DNA from: Dipteris shenzhenensis | Lineage: Eukaryota > Polypodiophyta > Polypodiopsida > Gleicheniales | Length of the DNA stretch: 64,000 bases | Strand: one strand, 5' to 3' | NCBI GenBank assembly: GCA_047967505.1 | Contig: CM106540.1 | Shown: in pieces, positions 51,440 to 61,850 of the stretch | Layout: each line of letters opens with the position of its first letter | Position numbering within the stretch: the first letter of the stretch is position 1 | Made by a program: the position numbers and the translations under genes | Notes under the pieces: model-generated | What the model was told of the DNA's origin: nothing | The model's input: the letters and a program-made list of their open reading frames with translations, nothing else | Databases searched by the model: none

Positions 51440-52025
51440 AAAATTTTACCTTTGAAGGTGTATAAGAGCTTAAGTACTACAATTTTTTTAAAACATCATC
51501 TTGCTCGAAGGTCTGTAGCAAAAGTTATGGCCTTTGCAAGCAGAGATTCCATGTATTTTGGGACCATTTTGCACCGCATATTAATAATTGGTCTCTACCA
51601 CCCCTCAATATTTATGATGAGGTATGGATATGACCTTGGAATAGTGTAGATGAGCTTGAGTACTACAATTTTGGTTCTTACATCATCTCGATCAGAGGTC
51701 TGTAGAAAAAGTTATGGCCTCTACAAGCGAGATTTTGGGCCTTCTAGGACGACCATTCTGCACCGCGTATTAATACGCGGTCTCTACCAACCCTCAAGCT
51801 TAATGTTGAAATATGAACTTCTAGTGGCATAGATGAGCTTGATTACTATGATTTTGGTTTTTAAATCATTTCGATCGGAGGTCTGTAGCAAGAGTTATGG
51901 CCTCTATAAGCAGAGATTCCGAGCCTTCTAGGACCATCTTTGCACAACATATTAATATGCTATCTCTACCACCCATCAAGTTCCATGTTGAAATTTGACC
52001 TTGAAGTGGTGTAGAGGATAAGGTG
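51440..52025. repeat. Three-copy tandem repeat, unit about 185 bp
   Basis: The word aggtctgtag recurs at 51509, 51696 and 51879. Each unit continues with gttatggcct, gcaagcagagatt-like, ggaccat, a palindrome around tattaata, and tctctaccac. In the middle copy the palindrome is perfect over 18 bp (ccgcgtattaatacgcgg, from 51763). Confidence 0.9.
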
Positions 52026-52504
52026 TACATGACTATGGATTCTAAGTAAATTTTTAAAAAATTGGATATCCTTAAAATAATACAAAATGATTCCCTCTAG
52101 TTTTTAATTTTATTTATGATGCAAAAGGCAAAGGAAAAATGTATTTTCAGAGTCATGCGAAGTGGGGTAAAAGGAGAAGAGGTTATGAGAAAAACATAAA
52201 GAATTGAGGTCTTTTGGTGCCGCTACCATTTGTTATAAATGAGGAATAGGTGTAAACAAATAGAGATTTTTGCTATCAAATCTTGAGAGGAAGAAAATGA
52301 GACTATCAAGAGGCTTCATGGCCCCCAGGAAAGCCAAATATAATTCAAGAAGAAGAGAAGAAAAAAAGTTTAACAACCATGCAAGACACCAATGAGAACA
52401 ATTTTTCATTTCTTAGTGTCAACGCCTAAGGGTTAACCAATGATTTGAAACCAATCATTTTCAAGCAGTGGATGAGCAAGTATGGAAGGCATTAAAGTAC
52501 AAAC

Positions 52505-52685
52505 TGAAAGACTATATTTTGCCCATCATACTATAATGTGCCCAAGCTGAAAGACAATGCATTTTGCCCATCATACTGTAATGTAAGCTAAAAGACAATG
52601 CATTTTGCCCATCATACTGTAATGTGCCCAAGCTGAAAGACAATGCATTTTGCCCATGATACTGTAATGTGCCCAAGCTATAATG
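52505..52685. repeat. Four-copy tandem repeat, unit about 54 bp
   Basis: Units contain gctgaaagacaatgcatttt, gcccatcatactgtaatgtg and cccaa. The second unit is shortened. Confidence 0.9.
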
Positions 52686-53175
52686 TGTCCACTGATACAA
52701 TTAAGTGTGTGCCCATTTAACAAAATCTTTGAATGGATGATAAAAAATAGTCCCAAAGGCTTTACAAGGCTCAATATATATACATAAATTAAAAAATGAT
52801 AGCCAATAAGGCTTTACAATGAGATGAGCAAAAATAAAACTATGATCCATCATTAACAATTACATTATGTCCACTGAAACTCTGCCCATTGAAACTCTGA
52901 CTATGATGTGTCATCTGTCGCTGAAACTTTGCTCATAGGGTTGTGTTATGAGTGTGAAACCGCATATGAATGTAGGACTAGCATCGATTAGGAACTAGTT
53001 GGGAATTTTTTAGCATGGCTTTGTTTGGTTGTTTTGGAGTCCTTTCCTCTATGGATAAACTAATCTATGCTAATCCAAGCTATACCAACCGTTGAATCAA
53101 AGAAAATGCAAGAAATATTTTCTTTTTCATATTCTTTTTAATAGGTTACCTGCAAGATAAGAGTTATAAACAAAT

Positions 53176-53399
53176 TTTGATTCTTTTCACATATAATTAA
53201 AGTATATTTAATTCAACAAAATATTTTAATCTAAATTAAATATAATTTAAATATACATTTAATGTAGAATGAATTAAAAATTACAAACTCATGCAATAGA
53301 GAGTATGTAAACACATAAATTATAAACTAAGGTAAAGTAAATAAAAATAAAATGATGAAATGATAGACATGAAACAAATCCTTCATTTTTTTTCTCTTT

Positions 53400-53430
<31 letters not shown>

Positions 53431-54158
53431 CTATATATATATGTATATCTATATGTATATCTACATATCTATATGTATATATGTATATATGTATATATGT
53501 ATATATGAATATATGTATATATGTATATATGTATATATGTATATATGAATATATACATATATATTCATATATACATATATACATATATACATATATACAT
53601 ATATTCATATATACATATATACATATATACATATAGATATACATATATATATAGATATACATATATATATACATACATACATACATATATATATAAATGT
53701 TTGATTCTTTTCACATATAATTAAAGTATATTTAATTTAGCAAAATATTTTAAACTAAATTAAATATACATTTAATGTAGAATGAATTAAAAAATAAAGA
53801 TTAAATAAAAATTACAAACTCATGAAATAGAGAGTATGTAAACACATAAATTATAAACTAAGGTAAAATAAATAAAAATAAAATGATGAAATGGTAAACA
53901 TAAAAAAAATCCTTCATTTTTTTTCTCTTATATATATATAAAATATAGCAAAACATTTTAAACTAAATTAAATATACATTTAATGTAAAATGAATTAAAA
54001 ATTAAAGATTTAATAAAAATTACAAACTCATGAAATAGAGAATACGTAAACACATAAATTATAAACTAAGATAAAATAAATAAAAATAAATGATAAAATG
54101 ATAGACATAAAAAAATTCCTTCATTTTTTTCTCTTATATATATATATATATATATATC
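53176..54158. repeat. Triplicated AT-rich unit of about 220-240 bp, each ending in (TA)n
   Basis: Copies at about 53176-53425, 53700-53940 and 53941-54158. Shared words include ttaaatatacatttaatgta, ttacaaactcatg, acacataaattataaacta and ccttcattttttt, followed by ctctt and TA repeats. The first copy's TA end has expanded into a 300-bp palindromic array. Confidence 0.9.
53399..53697. repeat. AT microsatellite forming a large imperfect palindrome
   Basis: The left half is (atatgt)n with some gaatat variants. The right half is (acatat)n with tattcat variants, turning over near 53555. The halves are reverse complements, so the 300 bp could form one long hairpin. Open frames through it (Tyr/Ile repeats) are artefacts. 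Confidence 0.92.
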
Positions 54159-54160
54159 TG

Positions 54161-54284
54161 TTGAATGAATCTTTAATAATATTCTTTCAATAGAATGTGC
54201 ATGAATGAAATACAATTTGCAAATACAAATTGTATTTCATTCATGCACATTCTATTGAAAGAATAATATTAAATATTCATTCAA
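54161..54284. repeat. Near-perfect 124-bp hairpin (foldback MITE or small-RNA precursor-like)
   Basis: Arms 54161-54219 and 54226-54284 (59 bp each) are reverse complements with two mismatches, separated by a 6-nt loop caaata. The core arm includes tcaatagaatgtgcatgaat. Confidence 0.92.
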
Positions 54285-54537
54285 AAGAAAGTGTAAGAAT
54301 GAGACTGTAGTAGGTGTTCTAATAAACTAAGATACAAAGCAACAAATTCAGTCCTTAAAACTCTAAAATCATAGACACAAAAAAGAACAAAATAACATTT
54401 AGATACCACCTCTCCCTTCCTTCTTGTGCTTCGTTATGAACGGAAATATTCTACTATTTATCTGTATCAGTTGCCATCTTAGCTTCTCTCCTCCTACTTT
54501 ATCTGTTTCTAAAGTCTTGTGAATTTTTTTTCATGTA

Positions 54538-55075
54538 GGGTTTTCTACTATCAATGGGAAAGAGTCTGCCCCTAGTAACTTTGAAGGAAAGTGGACTCAC
54601 ATGCACATGGGAAGAAAAGTTTGGTTTCTCATTCAAAGAAAAACTGAGCTACATCTGATGATGTCGAGGAAAGATATGGAGCAAAATGAGGAGGCATGGA
54701 ATGCAAGCTTCTCTAAGAAAGATATAACTTCTAGCATGGTTGTGGGAATTACTATGGAACTAAAGAGCCCATACTTGGATACTTTTGTGAAATGTTCACA
54801 ACCTTATATTGGGGGTTATCATTTTATCTTATCAAGAGGTCTAAACAGGTTCGCAATGCCACCTCCTCCACCATCAAACTTTACAGAACCACAAACTCCA
54901 TTGCACGCTCTCATGGATGAATGGAGTACATTTCCAAATGCAGAGTCAAGTAGGTTGCGTCAAAAGATTACGGTTGAGTACTTTAAGACATCACCACTCA
55001 AGATAGACCATGAATTTAGTCAAGAGCAGGGAGGGCACAAGCAGGATCACATGGATGCTAGTTTGGTTTAGAAAT
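54538..55075 (+). pseudogene. Unrecognised coding relic C, 5' piece
   Basis: Follows a possible acceptor (ttttcatgtag). One open frame of about 178 codons: STINGKESAPSNFEGKWTHM, SRKDMEQNEEAWNASFSKKD, VVGITMELKSPYLDTFVKCS, FAMPPPPPSNFTEPQTPLHA, ending at TAG 55069-55071. Protein-like, with no known domain recognised. Confidence 0.4.
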
Positions 55076-55343
55076 AAAGAGGAGACAAGAAGGATGAGAG
55101 AGCTCCTAGTTTGGCTTAGAAGCAGCCTAGACAAGGAGCCCCACATCAAGGGTCTGCACGCAAACTCTTTGAGATAGAAGCAGTTGCTACGTTCGAACTG
55201 AAAAATGAAGAAGCGACACAACCATTGCAGCCCAAAGAAATATAAAAGATAGAGGAAGAGGAAGGACGAGCCATGGCCACTTTGGTGCAACCTATCAAAG
55301 GAAAATAAAGATGCAAAATGAAAAGGTTAGTACTATAAGGGTC

Positions 55344-55493
55344 ACAGTTCCAAAGGTTACTTTCACAAAAAGACAACGTTCCTCCGTTCAAAAAGTACAG
55401 GTAAAAGATAAAGAGGACACAATTCCAAAGGCTACTTTGAGAAAAAGGCAACGTTCCTCCGCTCAAAAACTTCAGGTACAAGAGAAAGAGGAG
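55344..55493 (+). repeat. 75-bp tandem duplication encoding a 25-residue repeat
   Basis: Two units, each encoding a form of PK(V/A)T-(F/L)-x-KRQRSS-(V/A)-QK-(V/L)-QV. Basic, Ser/Gln/Lys-rich. It lies in an open frame (55311-55529) that ends in an acidic stretch. Confidence 0.85.
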
Positions 55494-55556
55494 GACAGAG
55501 AAAATATAGAGGAAGAAGAGTCAGATTAAGAGGTTGAGAAAGATCAAGATGAGCTC

Positions 55557-57280
55557 ATGTCAATAAAGAATCTCAATCTATATCTCAATGAGATGATCAT
55601 AGAAGATGATGTCAGGTATATATGGGGACAAAAGCCCTATGCTGTGAATGCTCGAGATGTGGAGTCAGCATCTATTTTTACCGATAATAGGAATCTTGAT
55701 ATATCTTATGCGATGCAAATATTCAAGGCTTTAGTGGATGGCAAGAAACCCGTGGTCTCTAATGTGTCTTACATCCAGTCATGTTCTGTCCAAATATAGG
55801 TAGCCATGACAATGGAGTTACATTTGAAGGACCTACCCATTTTGAGGAGACTTTCAGCAAATTCTTCACACACAGCCTTCGACAAATTCTGTGTGAACAG
55901 GGTGAAGAGGCAAATTTTGAGAAAATTTCAAAAGAGGCAAAGAAAAATTTCTTGCTGCATTGTAAATTTGAGCCGATTAATGGTGGGCAGTATTATGCAT
56001 ATGCCTATAATGAACTTGCTAGACAAGGAAGGGACTCAAGAAGGCTCACTGTAGAGCCAACCTGGCTGTCTTAAATGAGGGACGTGAGATCCAAAAGACT
56101 GAATCATGATATTTTTACAAAATGTAAGATAACCTTGACATCGAAAATCCTAATGAAAGCGAGGTGTCTATAGACTACACTTGGTTTTCCAGCAACACAT
56201 TTGAAAAGAACTATCACAAAAGCATATGTAGACACATTAGTCAACTTTTATACATGTTTAAGTGCAGTTGTACCAAGGGGAAGTCAAGAATGGGAAGAAT
56301 CTCTCACAAGCTTGAAGGTAGCGAGAGATAGATATGCTGACTAAACAAGTATAACTTTTCGACCTGATGAGTGTTTAAGCAAGTTGTGACAGTTTGCAGT
56401 GCATACAGAAGGGTGAGGTTACTTATGAAGGTCCTTTGTTACTATCACAAAAGTCAAAGGTTGAGAAAAAAGAGGTGACAGCAGCAAGAATGTGGAGGCC
56501 CGTGAAGTATTTGCCGGATAGCTATGTGACAATGACAACAAAAAAACTCTTCAAGAAAGAATGGTTTTTTGGTAGGAAGGACAAAGATCATTGCATGGAG
56601 GAGTGCATCAACATACATGTGAAATGTGATGCAATGGTGGATAGTGCGATTAGATATTTGCTCACAGAAAAGCAAATTCCTACTAGTCAATGCAATATTG
56701 ACCCTAATATTGTGAAGCATATAGCCACTTTATCCACAACTAAGAAAAAGGCATGGGCGCATAAGTGGATGAAGAATTAAGAATATGGGGCCGAAGTAGT
56801 CATCTTGTTCATATGAGCCCAAATCCCACCACAGGTGATTGCATATGTTGAGAAGCTTGTGAATGAGCATAAACTGAGAATAACAAGTGCAGTCAACCAC
56901 GGCTTTCAATTCAATGTGAACATTACCTCAGAATCTTGAAATCTTGTAGTGTACAGGGGCATTTTAGATGAGGACTCTTTAATTGATGAAACAAGTTGGG
57001 ATAAGCCCCAAGTATTCTTTATCAACGAGGTTTCTTCCAATGATATTCACCAATTCATTGATAGAATACTATATACCACCATTAGTAGAGCTAGAATTTG
57101 CAATATTGTGATTTTTGTCAATAAAGAAAACAAGGAAGAGATACCTAACACTTTGGAGAAAGTTTATGCCTCTGAGCTCAAGATCTACAATGGTGTGTAT
57201 GCATCCAAGTTAAGCAACAGAGAATGTGAATTAAAGATCCAATGCCTTGAATCATTCCTCTTATGCATGTGGAGTCCATA
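55557..57280 (+). pseudogene. Unrecognised coding relic C, middle pieces
   Basis: + strand open pieces: 55557-55799, 55781-56074, 56394-56780 and 56949-57281. The last contains KPQVFFINEVSSNDIHQFID followed by RILYTTISRARICNIVIFV. The string LYTTISRAR fits the consensus of superfamily 1 helicase motif VI, but I find no Walker A motif in the window, so the assignment is weak. Stops and frame changes separate the pieces. Confidence 0.4.
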
Positions 57281-57539
57281 GTCTCTACAACATAACATAA
57301 GAGGGACTTCCAAGAGTTTGTGTCTCATGCTAGAGGAGAAAGAAATCCACAGGTCCTCTCATCATCAAGTGCACTCCAAAATCTATGAATGTCCTTCAAA
57401 AAGTGGAAGTCTTTTTATTACTATGCTAGAATACTTGCAACCGCCTAATTGGGAGATCACCCCATTACGAATGGGATATATTTTCAAAGATCTTCTCAGA
57501 AGAGGATATTCCACTAATATTATTGAAAGAAAGGCTTGC

Positions 57540-57730
57540 ATGGCACATTTCCACTTGCAAGATGATCTAACTATCGGCTACAAAAAGAGGTGCAACATAA
57601 GAGGATTGGAGATGATGACATGGAAGATCTTGATGGATCCCCGTATGAAGACGAAGGTGATGCAGACAATGACATGGATGATCTTCCTGGTTCACAAGAT
57701 TATGCAAAGAAATCACGGACACATATCTTG
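57540..57730 (+). pseudogene. Relic C, acidic exon
   Basis: In the frame of 57602 it reads RIGDDDMEDLDGSPYEDEGD and ADNDMDDLPGSQDYAKKSRT, then HIL, ending at a possible donor ttg|gtataa (57731). An upstream stop in the same frame shows decay or a missed splice. Confidence 0.4.
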
Positions 57731-57811
57731 GTATAACCTTTTACTTTTCTTTTACAAGCATTACATTTAGCTATAACCTATCAATCTCACAAGCTTTTGT
57801 ATTTTTTATAG

Positions 57812-58144
57812 ACGACAGAGAGGAAGGAAGAAGAAATGAGTTCATGTGGATTTGAAGTCAAGAAGGCCACAATATTTCCTTCAAGTTTAATTGATATGGT
57901 AATTGCTAGAAAAACTGAAAGTGAAATATTTATGACAATAAAAGGATCACCGAAAGAATTTCTTGATATAGAGAGTCAACTATTTCGCTTCTATGGGAAC
58001 TCAGAGAATATGATGATGGCGCAGCTCATGCTTAAGAATTCTGAAGATTTATCCAAGCTACAAGAAATAAGAAGCAACTTTGATATTCAAGTTGTGATTG
58101 GACAGCAACCTCAATATCTATCATTTAGTCCAAAAGAGTTTTAA
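57812..58144 (+). pseudogene. Relic C, last exon
   Basis: Follows an acceptor ttttttatag (AG at 57810-57811) and joins in phase to the acidic exon: TTERKEEEMSSCGFEVKKAT, IFPSSLIDMVIARKTESEIF, SPKEFLDIESQLFRFYGNSE, through QPQYLSFSPKEF and TAA at 58142-58144. Open for 110 codons. Function unknown. Confidence 0.45.
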
Positions 58145-58704
58145 AATCCTAAGATATCGAGGAAAAGAGGTTAATGATAAAGTTATGGCCGCCCTCAGGT
58201 TTGATAAAAACTTTATCTTGGCTTAGTATTTAGATATTGATTAAATCTAATGAGCTAAGTTTCTCCTCGGTGAAATATTTGATGTGAAGGGCTCACAATC
58301 CTCAAATGGATGGAAGAAGGGAGTCTGATAATTATATTATTCTTGTCTTCAATCACTTTATTTCATAGATTTAAACCGATTCAAAATCTATCATCTCATG
58401 TGTCTCTCACATTTACGATCTTTCATCTTTTACTTCACTCAATGGACAACTCACCTCTCTAAATTTATTAAATCGGTTTTACTTTTTTCAAAGTCTAACT
58501 TATTATATACAATAAATATCTCATGATGAGAATCTAATAATTATATCATTCTTGTGTTCCATCACTTTATTTTATAGATTTCGATGTACTCAAAATCTAT
58601 CATCTCACATGTCTCGCATTATGGTATTGCATCTGCAAGTCTAACTTATTATATAAAATAAATATCTCATGATGAGATTCTAATAATTATATCATTCTTG
58701 TGTT
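58145..58704. other. Intergenic DNA with a repeated AT-rich segment
   Basis: Words such as taataattatatcattcttg and aatatctcatgatgag recur (58331, 58525 and 58675 areas). No coding pattern. Confidence 0.5.
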
Positions 58705-59310
58705 GGGGAGTGGTGGCACATACACCCAACTTTGCTAGTAGCCCAGCCTAGCATAGGCAATCATATACATCATCGTCTAGACATGATGTGTGATTAGATG
58801 CTCGCCATGGGAGAATTTCTCGATCATCAGAGCCAAGATCATAATAATTCAATGGGATGAGGGGGGAGGAGCGGTGGCACATACACCCAGCTTTGCTGGT
58901 AGCCTAGCCTAGCATAGGCAGTCATATATATCATCGTCTAGCCATGATGTGCAATTAGATGGTTGCCATGGGAGAATTTCTCGGTCATCGGAGCCAAGAT
59001 CATAATAATTCAATGGGATGAGGGGGGAGGAGTGGTGGCACATACACCTAGCTTTGTTGGTATCTAGCATAGGCAGTCATATACATCATCGTCTAGCCAT
59101 GATGTGCGATTAGATGCTCGCCATGGGAGAATTTCTCGGTCATTAGAGCCAAGATCATAATAATTCAATGGGATGAGGGGGGAGGAGTGGTGGCACATAC
59201 ACCCAGTTTTTTTGGTAGCCCAGCCTAGCATAGGCAGTCATATACATCATCGTCTAGCCATGATGTGTGATTAGATGGTTGCCATGGGAGAATTTCTCGA
59301 TTATCAAAAA
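58705..59310. repeat. Four-copy tandem repeat, unit about 155-161 bp
   Basis: The start word tggtggcacatacac recurs at 58711, 58872 (one change), 59033 and 59188. Units share cctagcataggcagtcatat, catcatcgtctagccatgat and ccatgggagaatttctcg. The last copy ends early, after ctcgattatc. Copies are about 95% alike by eye. Confidence 0.95.
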
Positions 59311-59815
59311 ATTCTAACAGTCTGATATGTTCTTACAGTCTATCTCTAGCTTAATGCTAATCTGAGCATGTGAGTTAGATGGTCCCTCGTGAAGAGTCAT
59401 TGTTATTATAGTCTGATTCTGACTCAATGCTAATTTGGGTGGCCTGTGAACTAGATGGCCCCTCATGCAAAGTCATTGTTATTATAGTCAATTGAAGAAA
59501 GGAAAGATCAAAATAGGACATCAGACTAGCATTGAGTCGGTCCATCAGGCTGTAATAACAATAGTTCTCATTCTAAACTATTGTTATTATGGCTTGATAC
59601 ACCAACTGAATGCTAATCTAAGCTTGTGAACTCGATCATCCCCCATGCAAAGTCATTGTTATTACAGTTTGATTCTAGCTCAATACTAATATGAGCATGT
59701 GAATTAGATGGTCCCTCATACACAATCATTGTTATTACAGTCTGATTCTGACTGAATGCTAATCCGAACCTATGAATTAGTCGGTCCCTCATGCACAATC
59801 ATTGTCACTAAAACA
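59311..59815. repeat. Degenerate tandem array, unit about 80-90 bp
   Basis: Units share tcattgttattacagtctga, ttctgactcaatgctaatct, gagc and tagatggtccctcatgc. Five or so copies of varied age. Confidence 0.8.
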
Positions 59816-60015
59816 AGCTTGGTGGCTGTTTAGGACTAGTATACTATTTGGGATTTATATTTTTCCTTTTTTGGGATTTATTGATTGGGATTTACTAAAA
59901 CAAGTGCGATGGTTGTTTGGGATTTACTAAAGAGTATATTTTGTGTGGGTTGCAATTTATCCTAAGCCAATAAAAATGCATTTTGTTGCCAGTGCCTACC
60001 TCCTCTAGCCTTAAC
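59785..60015. repeat. Copy 1 of a duplicated block of about 230 bp
   Basis: Runs from gtccctcatgcac through cactaaaacaagcttggtgg, several tgtttgggattta words, and cctcctctagccttaacta. A similar block lies at 61215-61470. Confidence 0.8.
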
Positions 60016-60049
60016 TATCATACAACTAACTTGTCATATTCATCAATGT

Positions 60050-60960
60050 AATTTGTGGGGAATCTATCAATACACAGGTCTTCAAAGATGGCAAAGATCT
60101 CACTAGATTACATCATTGAGCATGTCAAGATAGCTTGATTTGACAGATTAGAATATGTGAACAATTACATCTTGGATAGAAGGAGATCAAACTTGTTTAA
60201 AAACCTAACAGGTCTTAAGTGAAGGAACAGTGGAGGAATAGAGATGGAAAGCCACAGAGGCAATGACATTTTTCCTGCCGCTTTGAGCTTGATGAAGCCA
60301 TTTCGCAAGGGGTCCCTCGGCAACCCAAGATTGTCATAGATGAGATTGATCGCTTGGAGAAGGAACATAGAGTTCCCAAGATTGTCATTCACAAGATGGT
60401 CTTATTGCCTGAGGAACTATGGGAAGGCCTTCAATACTATAAGAACCCACAGTTTGTGAAGTATGTTGTTGAAGGCTCCCAATGTGTGAAGTGTCAAGCC
60501 TATGTCCCAGAGTCCTTGCGTAAATGTAAAGTCCTTCAAAGATCTCAAACTTTATCTCTTGGAATCTTGGATATATATTACCCGTGACTTTTTTAGGGGC
60601 TGACCACCCCTCTAATACAGTTGTCTTTTCAGTAGAACTTGAGTTAAGTGGTAAATTGTCTTCTTTGGAAAAAAAAAAGAATAAATTATCTTTGTATTTA
60701 TCCATACTTAGATACGATGGTGGTCTCTTTTCAAAATGTAGACTTAAGAGTAAAACTTTTTTGTATACTACCTGGGTATATAGCTTTGGGCGCTGACTAT
60801 ACATTTGGCTTTTCTATATAACTTCAGTTTTAAAGCAATAATTCACCATTTATCCATCCTTGGATACGATTGCTTCACTCAGGTGGACCTTATAATTTGA
60901 AAATATTGCATTTAGTTGGATTCGAAGGTTCTATTTTTGTATGGCTGCTTCGCTCATGAC
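60050..60960. other. Stretch between duplicated blocks, possible old coding fragment
   Basis: An open frame at 60354-60587 (RVPKIVIHKMVLLPEELWEG ...) looks weakly protein-like, but I recognise nothing and cannot support a gene. Confidence 0.2.
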
Positions 60961-60964
60961 GTGC

Positions 60965-61470
60965 GATTAGATGGTAATTCTAACTGTGTGATATATTCCT
61001 ATAGTCTATTTTAGCTTAATGCTAGTTCTCATTCTAAACTTTTGTTATTACAGCCTGATAAACCGACTGAATACTAATCTAAGCTTGTGAACTAGTACAA
61101 TCCAAATTCGGCTTAATGCTAATCTGAGCCTATGAATTAGATGGTCCCTCATGCACAGTCATTGTTATTACATCTGATTCCGATTGAATGCTAATCTAAA
61201 CCTATGAATCAGATGGTCCCTCATGCACAGTCATTGTCACTAAAACAAGCTTGGTGGTTGTTTGGGATTAGTATACTGTTTGGGATTTACACTTTTCCTT
61301 GTTTGGGATTTATAGATTGGGATTTACTTAAACAAATGCGGTGGTTGTTTGGGATTTACTAAAGGTTATATTTTGTGGGGGTTGCAGGTAATCCTAAACC
61401 AACACAAATGCATTTTATTGCTGGTGCCTTCTTCCTCTGGCCAGTGCCTATCTCCTCTAGCCTTAACTGG
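60965..61470. repeat. Second copy of the repeat array and of the duplicated block
   Basis: Repeats the tcattgttattacagtctga-type units, then the 230-bp block with about 85-90% identity by eye. Confidence 0.8.
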
Positions 61471-61479
61471 TGTTTGAGC

Positions 61480-61850
61480 TGACCCAATCACAATTGCATG
61501 ATGTTCCAACCACCGAGCTGGTTTAGGACAATCACATTAAGTCCAAGCCAGCCTGGCTCTGGTGTTTGAGATGAACCATCCACATGGTTGCATGGATCTG
61601 GTGTTTGAGATGAACCATCCACATGGTTGCATGCTTGAGCTGGTTTAGGTTAATCACATAACTGGTGTTTGAGCTGACCCAACCACGATTACATGATGTT
61701 CCAACCATCGAGCTGGTCTAGGATAATCACATTAAGTCCAAACCAGCCTGGTTCTAGTGCTTGAGTTGAACCAACCACACGGTTGCATGATATTCCAACC
61801 ATCACGTTGGTTTAGGACAATCACATTAAGTCCACGCCAGCCTAGTAAAC
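61480..61850. repeat. Tandem array with ctggtttagg and ttgcatgatgttcc words, unit about 85-95 bp
   Basis: About four units share ggtgtttgagctgacccaac, gatgttccaaccatcgagct and atcacattaagtccaa. A 36-bp direct duplication lies at 61560-61631 (gtgtttgagatgaaccatcc repeated). Confidence 0.8.

Noticed and set aside
53360-53724. Open frames of Tyr/Ile repeats on both strands
   Set aside because: They are translations of the AT microsatellite palindrome, not proteins.
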